From: Mycolicibacterium komanii
Lineage (GTDB): Bacteria; Actinomycetota; Actinomycetes; Mycobacteriales; Mycobacteriaceae
Direction of reading: 5' to 3'
NCBI RefSeq assembly: GCF_001050035.1
Contig: NZ_CVTA01000002.1
Location: 1 to 64,000, forward strand
Length of the DNA stretch: 64,000 nt
Part shown: positions 54,068 through 64,000 of the stretch, one piece after another
Position numbering within the stretch: the stretch's first letter is position 1
How the letters are laid out: every line of letters starts with the position of its first letter
Position numbers and translations under genes: made by a program
Notes under the pieces: model-generated
Told to the model about the DNA's origin: nothing
Databases searched by the model: none
Seen by the model: only the letters and a program-made list of their open reading frames with translations

Positions 54068-54775
54068 ATGGCCACGATCAAGATCGATACGCCGGACGGT
54101 CCGATCGACGCGTTGCTCTCGAAGCCGGACGGCGAGGGGCCGTGGCCGGCGATCGTGGTTGTGCACGACGCGATCGGATACGGACCGGACAACCAGGCGA
54201 TCTCGGCGCGCATCGCCGGGGCCGGCTACATCGCGATCACGCCGAATCTGTACTCCCGTGGTGGGCGCGCCCGCTGCATCACCCGGGTGTTTCGCGAACT
54301 GCTCAGCAAGCGGGGTCGCGCGCTCGACGACATCCTCGCCGCCCGCGAGCATGTGCTGGCCCTGCCGGAGTGCTCCGGCGCGGCCGGCATCGCCGGTTTC
54401 TGCATGGGTGGGCAGTTCGCGTTGGTGATGTCGCCGCAGGGGTTCGGTGCGTCGGCGCCGTTCTACGGCACTCCGCTGCCCCGCCAACTCGACGAGACGC
54501 TGACCGGGGCATGCCCGATCGTCGCGAGCTTCGGCCGACGCGACCCGATCGGCATCGGCGCTGCCGACCGATTACGGAAAGTACTCGCGGATAAGGAAAT
54601 TCCGTCGGACATCAAGGTGTACCCGGACGCCGGCCACAGCTTTGCGAACAAGCTTCCGGGACAACCGTTGTTACGGATCACCGGGTTCGGCTACAACGCG
54701 GCGGCCGCCGACGACGCCTGGACGCGGGTGTTCGCGTTTTTCGGCGAGCACCTGGCGGCTACGCCGCGGGCTTGA
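54068..54775 (+). CDS. dienelactone hydrolase family protein
   Basis: 235 residues. The nucleophile is Cys112 in GFCMGG, typical of dienelactone hydrolases; Asp in FGRRDPIG and His in YPDAGHSF complete the triad. Corresponds to Rv2054 by position. Its 3-prime end overlaps the convergent PPOX gene by 17 bp. Substrate unknown. Confidence 0.9.
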   Translation: MATIKIDTPDGPIDALLSKPDGEGPWPAIVVVHDAIGYGPDNQAISARIAGAGYIAITPNLYSRGGRARCITRVFRELLSKRGRALDDILAAREHVLALPECSGAAGIAGFCMGGQFALVMSPQGFGASAPFYGTPLPRQLDETLTGACPIVASFGRRDPIGIGAADRLRKVLADKEIPSDIKVYPDAGHSFANKLPGQPLLRITGFGYNAAAADDAWTRVFAFFGEHLAATPRA

Positions 54776-55145
54776 TCTCGATCCCGATGTGGACCTTGTC
54801 GATGCCGCCGCGGATGAGCGCCTGCGGAATCCACCACCACGCGTGATACCAGTAGCGGCGGGTGACCTTGTCGAAGACCCGGCGGGTGTCGTCCTTGGGC
54901 AGCACCCGGGCGACCGCTCCGACCGGTTCGCCCTTGGGCTTGCCCAGCGCCGTCGACTTCTGGATCGTCACCCGCGGGGTGTTGTTGATGCGCTTGGTTT
55001 TCCACGAGCCGTCGTCGGTGATGACGAGCAGCTTGTCACCGTCGGGGGCGCCCCAGATCGGGGTGGGCTTGGGCCTGCCGTCCTTGGTGAAGGTCGTCAG
55101 CAGCATGTACTTCGATTGTGCGACGTCGTCGAACGTGTCGGCCAT
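54759..55145 (-). CDS. PPOX-class F420-dependent oxidoreductase-like protein, copy A
   Basis: 128 residues, split beta-barrel. KYMLLTTFTKDGRPKPTPIWGAPDGDKLLVITDDGSWKTKRINNTPRVTI is the signature of the small F420/FMN-binding PPOX group. It is 3 bp after a paralogue, so a recent tandem duplicate. The C-terminal segment with WYHAWWWIPQALIRGG replaces the corresponding region of copy B. Confidence 0.85.
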   Translation of the reverse strand: MADTFDDVAQSKYMLLTTFTKDGRPKPTPIWGAPDGDKLLVITDDGSWKTKRINNTPRVTIQKSTALGKPKGEPVGAVARVLPKDDTRRVFDKVTRRYWYHAWWWIPQALIRGGIDKVHIGIEIKPAA

Positions 55146-55147
55146 GT

Positions 55148-55528
55148 TCACCCCGGCTTGATCTCGATGGTCACGTTCTTTTCCATTCCCCCGCGCAGCT
55201 TGGAGAAAACGTTGAACGTCTTGCCGAGCAGTCCGTAGCGCTTGCCGATCGCGGCGTAGGTCGCCCCGTTGACCGACTTGTCGAGGATCGAAGCGACCGC
55301 CTCGACCGCTTCACCCTTCGGGTTACCGCGCATATCGCACGGCGCGATGGTCACCCGCGGCGTGTTGCGGATCCGCTTGACCTTCCAGGACTGTTCCTGC
55401 GTGATGGCGATCAGGCGATCACCGTCGGGCACCGCCCAGATCGGCGTGGGCTTGGCCCTGCCGTCCTTGGTGAACGTGGTCAGCAGGATGTACTCGGACT
55501 TCGCGACATCGGCAAAGGTGGCAGACAT
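55148..55528 (-). CDS. PPOX-class F420-dependent oxidoreductase-like protein, copy B
   Basis: 126 residues with the same layout as copy A: EYILLTTFTKDGRAKPTPIWAVPDGDRLIAITQEQSWKVKRIRNTPRVTI, then IAPCDMRGNPKGEAVEAVASIL. Position between dienelactone hydrolase and cobN matches Rv2061c. It is 64 bp after cobN on the same strand. Cofactor choice (F420, FMN or heme) cannot be read from sequence. Confidence 0.86.
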   Translation of the reverse strand: MSATFADVAKSEYILLTTFTKDGRAKPTPIWAVPDGDRLIAITQEQSWKVKRIRNTPRVTIAPCDMRGNPKGEAVEAVASILDKSVNGATYAAIGKRYGLLGKTFNVFSKLRGGMEKNVTIEIKPG

Positions 55529-55592
55529 CTTCCCGAAGATAGTGCGCTTACCTCCACTCTGCCTGTGCGCCTGTCACCACCGCGCGCGGACG

Positions 55593-59174
<3,582 letters not shown>

Positions 59175-59234
59175 CCCCCATTACTACCCCACGCCGCATT
59201 TCCCTCCGCGAGCGTGCGGCAGATGCCGAAGCGG

Positions 59235-59336
59235 CTAGTGGCGGTTCCAGCGGCCGTAGGTGCTCTGCGGATACGGCAACCCGAGGGCGGCGATCAGCAC
59301 GACCAGAAGAGCACCGAACACGATGAGTTCGAACAT
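59235..59336 (-). CDS. 33-residue single-span membrane protein upstream of cobN
   Basis: An open frame from ATG 59336 encodes MFELIVFGALLVVLIA, then ALGLPYPQSTYGRWNRH and a TAG. The hydrophobic stretch of about 18 residues is one membrane span, followed by a Pro/Tyr-rich basic tail. AGGAAGGAA lies five bases before the ATG, one of the strongest ribosome-binding sites in the window. It is 60 bp before cobN on the same strand, so it is probably co-transcribed. It is too short for usual gene finders. Role unknown; possibly a partner of a cobalt or tetrapyrrole membrane complex. Confidence 0.75.
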   Translation of the reverse strand: MFELIVFGALLVVLIAALGLPYPQSTYGRWNRH

Positions 59337-59355
59337 CGTCGTTCCTTCCTGACGC

Positions 59356-59377
59356 TTACTGCACACGCGTGCAGTAA
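59356..59377. promoter_or_regulatory. 22-bp palindrome upstream of the 33-residue gene and cobN
   Basis: TTACTGCAC-ACGC-GTGCAGTAA is a 9-4-9 inverted repeat ending 20 bp before the ATG at 59336. The size and position fit an operator overlapping the promoter of the small gene and cobN. The regulator is not known. Confidence 0.6.
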
Positions 59378-59430
59378 CCGGGAACTTACGACGTCAGCGG
59401 GTGTTTGAGACCGACTTGTGTGGCACGGAT

Positions 59431-59447
59431 CACTAGAGGCTCTAGTG
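59431..59447. promoter_or_regulatory. 17-bp perfect palindrome, TetR-type operator candidate
   Basis: CACTAGAG-G-CTCTAGTG is a perfect 8-1-8 palindrome between the end of the leftward monooxygenase gene and the 22-bp palindrome. It has the form of a TetR-family operator. No tetR gene is in this part of the window. Confidence 0.55.
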
Positions 59448-59456
59448 TGACGACCA

Positions 59457-60920
59457 TCACGTTTGGGCCGTTTGAACCTCGAAATCGGCCGGCTCCGGTG
59501 AAGCCAACAGCCGGCGATGACGGACGGGCTCCCACGGGAACAGTTCGGGCAGGCCGTGCTTGTCGAGATACCAGCTGTTACAGCCGGTCGTCCAAACCGT
59601 CTGCGGCATAGCCGATTTCATCTGCTCGTTGTAGTCCTTGGTGGCGATCTCCGTCGGCGCAGCGGCCTCGATGTGACCGTCACGGATACGCTCGATCCAC
59701 CACATCGCATAGTCGGCCTGGTTCTCGGCGATGATGACGAGCGACTGCTGACCGATCGGAGAGTGCGGCCCCATCAGCATGAACATGTTCGGGAAGCCCG
59801 GCACCGCGACCGATCGATAGGCCTGCGGCCCGTCCGTCCATGCGTCATCCAACGAGACGCCGTCGATCCCGATGATCTCCATCGGACGCGTATAGGCGTG
59901 CGCGTCGAAGCCGGTGGCGATCACGAGGAGATCGAGCTCGTGCAGTGTGCCGTCCGCGGTGACGACCCCCCTGGGCTCGATGTGATCGATCGGGTCGATG
60001 ACAACGTCGACGCCTGGCCTCTGCACGGACTGGTAGTAGTGTCCGGCGGCGACGATGCGTTTGCACATCGCCTGGTAGTCGGGTGTCAGCTTGCGGCGCA
60101 GTTGCGGGTCGCGCACGGAGAGGTTGAGGTTCCACCGGCACATCGCCGACACCAGCCGGCGACGAAGTCCCGGCGCAACCATCGCCTTGGCGAAGAAGTT
60201 CTCGTACACGGCCTGCCAGAAGCGGTAGCCGAGCCGGCTCAGCGCCGGGGCACGTCGCAGCGCGGCCTTCGTGATCGGTGAGTACCGCGGGTTCGGGAAC
60301 GGGAAGACCCATTGAGCGGTGCGTTGAAATATCGTGAGCGCCCGCACTTTTCCGCCGAGTTCGGCGGTTATCTGGACGCCCGTCGATCCGGTCCCGATCA
60401 AACCGATCCGCTTGTCCTGCAACGGCACCGAGTGGTCCCAGCGAGACGAGTGGAACATCGGGCCTGCGAACGTGTCCAGTCCGGGGATGTCGGGATAGCG
60501 CGGTACCCGCAGGATGCCCGTCGCGGTGATGAGGACGTCGAACGGTTCGGAGCCGTCGGCGGTGCTGACCCACCATTGGCCGTCGCGGAACGCCGCGCTT
60601 GTCACCGGCGTGCCGAACTCGATGTGAGGCCGGATGCCGCGCTCCGTGGCGACCTGCTGGAAGTACGACTGAACTTCGTTGCCCGGCGGCAACACTCGGG
60701 ACCACTCGGGGTTCGACCGGAAGGTATACGAATAGAACCGAGACGGTACGTCGCAGTGCAGCCCGGGATAGGTGTTGTCGCGCCACGTGCCACCGACCTC
60801 GTCGGCTTGTTCGAAGATCGTGAAGGTCTCGATGCCGGCGTCCTGCAACTTGGCCGCCATGCAGATGCCCGACATTCCGGCGCCGACGATCGCGACCTTC
60901 ACCGCACGCTTCTCTGCCAT
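59457..60920 (-). CDS. flavin monooxygenase of the Baeyer-Villiger type
   Basis: 487 residues. FAD motif GAGMSG at 13-18, fingerprint FxGxxxHxxxWD at 151-162, NADPH motif GTGSTG at 176-181. It is shorter than the two island enzymes and closest in style to mycobacterial EthA/MymA-like flavoproteins. The ribosome-binding site GAAGGGGG lies eight bases before the ATG and is partly inside a hairpin. It stands between cobN and an osmolyte importer, outside the palindrome regulon, so a different role is likely. Confidence 0.87.
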   Translation of the reverse strand: MAEKRAVKVAIVGAGMSGICMAAKLQDAGIETFTIFEQADEVGGTWRDNTYPGLHCDVPSRFYSYTFRSNPEWSRVLPPGNEVQSYFQQVATERGIRPHIEFGTPVTSAAFRDGQWWVSTADGSEPFDVLITATGILRVPRYPDIPGLDTFAGPMFHSSRWDHSVPLQDKRIGLIGTGSTGVQITAELGGKVRALTIFQRTAQWVFPFPNPRYSPITKAALRRAPALSRLGYRFWQAVYENFFAKAMVAPGLRRRLVSAMCRWNLNLSVRDPQLRRKLTPDYQAMCKRIVAAGHYYQSVQRPGVDVVIDPIDHIEPRGVVTADGTLHELDLLVIATGFDAHAYTRPMEIIGIDGVSLDDAWTDGPQAYRSVAVPGFPNMFMLMGPHSPIGQQSLVIIAENQADYAMWWIERIRDGHIEAAAPTEIATKDYNEQMKSAMPQTVWTTGCNSWYLDKHGLPELFPWEPVRHRRLLASPEPADFEVQTAQT

Positions 60921-60926
60921 CGGGCC

Positions 60927-60946
60927 CCCTTCGGCTATCGGAAGGG
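60927..60946 (-). promoter_or_regulatory. hairpin masking the ribosome-binding site of the 59457 monooxygenase
   Basis: On the minus strand CCCTTC pairs with GAAGGG across an 8-nt loop, and the GAAGGG arm is the Shine-Dalgarno sequence of the monooxygenase. The stem could also end the upstream osmolyte-importer transcript, whose stop is 38 bp before it. Confidence 0.4.
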
Positions 60947-60983
60947 TACGCGCGAGAAGAGGCGATATCGACGGAAATCGCGA

Positions 60984-61949
60984 TTACTGCGCGGTGATGA
61001 AGCCCTGCGCCACCATCCAGTCACGCGCCACCACGCTCGGGTCGCGGCCCTCCACGTCGACCTGCTTGTTCATGTCCATGATCGCCTCGTTGGTCAATGC
61101 CGCCGTGACTGGCGCCGTGACTTCGGCGATCTGCGGATGCGCCTCGTAGAAGGCGCGTTTCATCGTCACCGAGGGGTTGTAGTGGGCGAAGAACTGCTTG
61201 TCGTCGGTGAGCACGACGAGGTCCAGCGCGGCGATGCGGCCGTCGGTGGTGAACACCTCACCGAAGTCGCACTGCGAACCGTCGGCGGTGGCCTGGTAGA
61301 TGATGCCGACCTGGAGCACCGGCGTCTGCGCTCGCGCGGGGTCGAACCCGTACGCCGCCGCCATCCCGGGGTAGCCGTCCTGGCGGGCCCGGAACTCGGT
61401 GTCGACGCAGGTGCGCGCCGCGGCCGGATCGCGCTTGACCAACTCGGCGTACTCCGACAGCGTGCGCACATTGGTCCGCTCGACGACGCCCCGGCTGGCC
61501 GCCAGTGCGTAGGTGTCGTCCATCGGCCCCGGCGGCAACCACACCATGTCGTTGCGGGCCAGGTCCTCTTCGCGGACCGCTTCGAACTGTTTGCGGCTGT
61601 CGGGGATCGGCTTCTCGTGACCCAGGTAGTTGATCCACGCGTTGCCGGTGAACTCGTAGGCGACGTCGACCTGACCCGACAATTGGGCCTCGCGGGTGCT
61701 GCGCGAGCCCACGATGCCGGTGAGGTCGCGGACGTCGGCCCCGGCCGCGGCCAAGGTGTACTCCAGGATGTAGCCGAGGATCACCTGTTCGGTGTATTCC
61801 TTGGAGCCCACCGTGATCGGCACGCCCTCGAGTGCGGGATTGGGTTGGATCGACGCCGGTCCGACCTTGAGCGGCACGGTGCTCCCCGCCCCGAGCCCGC
61901 ACCCGGTGAGCAGAGCGCAGGCCAGCAGGGCGATGGTGCGGCGGATCAT
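60984..61949 (-). CDS. osmolyte ABC importer, substrate-binding lipoprotein (OpuC type)
   Basis: 321 residues. Signal peptide MIRRTIALLACALLTGC with lipidated Cys17. VGSKEYTEQVILGYILEYTL, GSRSTREAQLSGQVDVAYEFTGNAWINYL and FGEVFTTDGRIAALDLVVLTDDKQFF are OpuAC-family segments for glycine betaine, choline or carnitine-like ligands. Its ATG overlaps the permease stop. It acts outside the membrane and feeds the permeases. Confidence 0.9.
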   Translation of the reverse strand: MIRRTIALLACALLTGCGLGAGSTVPLKVGPASIQPNPALEGVPITVGSKEYTEQVILGYILEYTLAAAGADVRDLTGIVGSRSTREAQLSGQVDVAYEFTGNAWINYLGHEKPIPDSRKQFEAVREEDLARNDMVWLPPGPMDDTYALAASRGVVERTNVRTLSEYAELVKRDPAAARTCVDTEFRARQDGYPGMAAAYGFDPARAQTPVLQVGIIYQATADGSQCDFGEVFTTDGRIAALDLVVLTDDKQFFAHYNPSVTMKRAFYEAHPQIAEVTAPVTAALTNEAIMDMNKQVDVEGRDPSVVARDWMVAQGFITAQ

Positions 61950-62716
61950 CGCAGACCCTTGGGGTTGAGGTAGAACTCGGCGAGCCCGCCGAGCCAGTCG
62001 ACCAGCAGCGCGAGGCACACCGCGAGCACGCTGCCCAGGATCAGGGTCACGTTGTCCTGCAGCTTGTATCCGGTGTCGATGAGGATGCCCAGCCCGCCGG
62101 CATTGACGAGGAACGACAGCGTTGCGGTCCCCACCGCGAGCACGAGCGAGGTGCGCAGGCCGGCCAGGATGTACGGAATGGCCAGCGGCAGCTCCACCCG
62201 CGTCAGCACCGATCGCCGCGACATGCCCTGCCCCAGACCGGCGTCCACCAGCGAGCGGTCCACCTGGTTGATGCCGAGGATGGTGCTGGCCAGCACCGGC
62301 AGCAGCGAATACAGCGCGATCGGCAGGACGCCGATCCAGAAGCCCGTCCTGCCGGTCCACAAGAACAGCAGGACCAGCAGGCCGATGGCGGGCGCCGCCT
62401 GGCCGATGTTGGCCACCCCCATGAAGAAGGGGCGCAACATCTTCGCGCCGGGACGTGTGACCAGCACGCCGAGCGGTACCCCGATCAACAGCACGATCGC
62501 GGTGACAGCAATGGTGATCAGCAGGTGCTGCCAGATCAGCGTGGCGATGTTGCCGGGGTTGATGTTCTCCTGCTGAGTGGCGGTGAGGTCGCGGTTGAAC
62601 GCCCAGAACACCACGGCCGCAGCGACGATCAGCACCGCGATGGGTTGAATGAGCAGTCGCCTGCGTTCGCCGGGGTTGGCGCGCGTCGACTGGGCGGAGT
62701 CCGCGACCGCGGTCAC
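61946..62716 (-). CDS. osmolyte ABC importer, permease (OpuC type)
   Basis: 256 residues, about five or six membrane segments. VGLGQGMSRRSVLTRVELPLAIPYILAGLRTSLVLAVGTATL is the ABC permease loop of the proline/glycine-betaine family. Coupled by overlaps to the ATPase before it and the binding protein after it. The first 15 residues are polar. Confidence 0.9.
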   Translation of the reverse strand: MTAVADSAQSTRANPGERRRLLIQPIAVLIVAAAVVFWAFNRDLTATQQENINPGNIATLIWQHLLITIAVTAIVLLIGVPLGVLVTRPGAKMLRPFFMGVANIGQAAPAIGLLVLLFLWTGRTGFWIGVLPIALYSLLPVLASTILGINQVDRSLVDAGLGQGMSRRSVLTRVELPLAIPYILAGLRTSLVLAVGTATLSFLVNAGGLGILIDTGYKLQDNVTLILGSVLAVCLALLVDWLGGLAEFYLNPKGLR

Positions 62717-63900
62717 GGTTGTCCGTCCGCGCTGGCCTCCGCCGAGGCCCGCAGCCAGGTGATCGTGTCAATCAGCGTGTCGAGCGTGACGACGCCGGCG
62801 TACCGGCTGCCGGGTCCGGCCACGACGGCCGACGCATGCTGTTGGGCGAGGATCGCTTCCAGGGCGTCTTCGAGCGTCGACTGGGTGCTGACGACGTCGA
62901 GCGGTTCGACGGCGTCGGCGAGCGCGGCCGCGTGGCCGAGCTTGCTCTCGCGCACCCAGCTGACAGGCCGCTCTCGTTCGTCGAGCACGACGACCCAATC
63001 GAACTCACTGCCCGCCAGCGCCTTTCGGACATCGTCGATCGAATCACTCTGGTGCACAGCCGGATGCGGCCGCAGCTCCACGTCCTTGATGCGCATCAGG
63101 CCCAGTTGGCGCAGTGACGCGCCGGAGCCGACGAAGCCGGCGACGGTGTCATCGGCGGGGCTGGCCAGGATGTTCTGCGGCGTGTCGTACTGCAGGACCT
63201 TGGATTGGTTGCCCAGCACCGTGATCCGGTCGCCGAGCTTGACGGCCTCACCGAAGTCGTGGGTGACGAAGACGATCGTCTTGCGCAGTTCGCCCTGTAA
63301 GCGCAGCAGTTCGTCCTGCAGAGTGCTGCGGGTGATCGGATCGACGGCGCCGAACGGTTCGTCCATCAATAGGACCGGTGGGTCGGCGGCCAGCGCTCGC
63401 GCAACGCCCACGCGTTGCTGCTGCCCGCCCGACAGTTGGCGCGGATACCGCTCGGCGTACTGACCCGGCTCCAGGCCGACCATGTCGAGCAGTTCGTCGA
63501 CGCGGTCGACGATGCGCTTTCGGTCCCAGCGCAACAATCCCGGCACCAGGCCGACGTTCTGCCGGATCGTCATGTGTGGGAATAGCCCTGCCTGCTGGAT
63601 CGAGTACCCGATCGAGCGGCGAAGCTCGGTAGGCCGAATCGACAGGGCGTCGTTGTCGCCGATCATGATCGTGCCCGACGTCGGCTCGGACAGCCGGTTG
63701 ATCATCCGCATCATCGTGGTCTTCCCGCAGCCGGACGGGCCGACGAACACGACGATCTCGCCGGCCGGGATCTCCAGCGACACGTCGTCCACCGCCGGGC
63801 TGTCCGAGCCGGGATAGACCTTCGAGACGTGGTCCAGCACGATGCGGACCCCGGTGCTGCCGTTCGAGCTGGTGTCCTCCGGCGCGATTTGAGTTGTCAT
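62713..63900 (-). CDS. osmolyte ABC importer, ATPase with CBS domains (OpuCA type)
   Basis: 395 residues. Walker A GPSGCGKTT at 54-62, signature LSGGQQQRVGVARALA, Walker B VLLMDEPFGAVDPITR, switch VTHDFGEAV. After residue 270 two CBS domains follow (ALAGSEFDWVVVLDERERPVSWV and ALEAILAQQHASAVVAGPGSRYAGVVTLDTLI), which sense ionic strength or nucleotides in OpuA-type importers. Its ATG overlaps the upstream permease stop. Confidence 0.92.
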   Translation of the reverse strand: MTTQIAPEDTSSNGSTGVRIVLDHVSKVYPGSDSPAVDDVSLEIPAGEIVVFVGPSGCGKTTMMRMINRLSEPTSGTIMIGDNDALSIRPTELRRSIGYSIQQAGLFPHMTIRQNVGLVPGLLRWDRKRIVDRVDELLDMVGLEPGQYAERYPRQLSGGQQQRVGVARALAADPPVLLMDEPFGAVDPITRSTLQDELLRLQGELRKTIVFVTHDFGEAVKLGDRITVLGNQSKVLQYDTPQNILASPADDTVAGFVGSGASLRQLGLMRIKDVELRPHPAVHQSDSIDDVRKALAGSEFDWVVVLDERERPVSWVRESKLGHAAALADAVEPLDVVSTQSTLEDALEAILAQQHASAVVAGPGSRYAGVVTLDTLIDTITWLRASAEASADGQP

Positions 63901-64000
63901 CGAATACCTTTCGACGTGGTGAGGCGGCCGATCAGGACGAGCACCGCATCGAGTGCGAGCGCGAGGACGACGATCAGCAGCGTCCCGGCCAGGGCCATCG
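63897..64000 (-). CDS. second osmolyte importer permease, C-terminal fragment
   Basis: Only the last 33 codons are in the window; the gene runs off the right edge. The visible end MALAGTLLIVVLALALDAVLVLIGRLTTSKG is a final membrane span typical of OpuC permeases. The stop overlaps the ATPase ATG (ATGA). It would complete the permease-ATPase-permease-binding protein order. Confidence 0.8.
   Translation of the reverse strand, partial: MALAGTLLIVVLALALDAVLVLIGRLTTSKGIR

Noticed and set aside
59175..59234. A cobalamin riboswitch before cobN
   Set aside because: The gap is 60 bp, too short for the aptamer, and the B12-box sequence is not seen.

Overview
The window is high-GC actinobacterial DNA, almost certainly a rapid-growing Mycobacterium (Mycolicibacterium). 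Evidence: an rbpA gene, separate lnt and ppm1 genes (as I recall for M. smegmatis; they are fused in M. tuberculosis), a YrbE/Mce permease fragment, F420/PPOX-type small proteins, many GTG starts, and the gene order rbpA-ppm1-lnt-amidohydrolase-fxsA-dienelactone hydrolase-PPOX-cobN, which mirrors the Rv2050 to Rv2062c region.

Positions 1 to about 30,700 are an accessory catabolic island. It holds a second set of androgen ring-degradation genes: kshA (9-alpha-hydroxylase oxygenase), kstD (delta-1 dehydrogenase), an hsaA-like hydroxylase, an hsaC-like extradiol dioxygenase and an hsaD-like C-C hydrolase. Around them lie two Baeyer-Villiger monooxygenases, a lone 2Fe-2S ferredoxin, alcohol and aldehyde dehydrogenases, an acyl-CoA ligase, a crotonase, a two-subunit acyl-CoA dehydrogenase, SDRs, esterases and an old yellow enzyme. 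IclR and PadR regulators are included. The content matches what I recall as the C-19+ cluster of M. smegmatis, which is governed by a PadR-like protein. The main discovery is a shared 19-bp palindrome, TGTCCCG-MTGAS-CGGGACA, at eight promoters of this island. At five promoter regions it sits 40 to 42 bp from the start codon of eight genes, on both sides in three divergent regions, followed 27 to 29 bp later by a TANNNT-like -10. This implies leaderless transcripts under one regulator and fixes several start codons.

Positions 30,700 to 48,600 carry general metabolism: two small Cys-rich or acidic proteins, an MBL hydrolase with xylulokinase, small membrane proteins, a DoxX protein with an 11-residue repeat tail, a gluconate module (gntP, gntK, gntR with a clear operator), an APH-kinase fusion, a carboxylesterase, two lipoproteins and the ssuCBAD sulfonate operon.

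Positions 48,600 to 59,340 are the conserved core block from a small zinc-finger-like gene and rbpA to cobN, plus a 33-residue membrane protein ahead of cobN. Positions 59,457 to 64,000 hold a third Baeyer-Villiger enzyme and an OpuC-type osmolyte ABC importer that runs off the right edge.

Two families of intergenic palindromes are dispersed through the window, mostly between convergent genes. I saw no rRNA, tRNA, CRISPR array, insertion sequence or prophage. No gene-free stretch exceeds about 215 bases.
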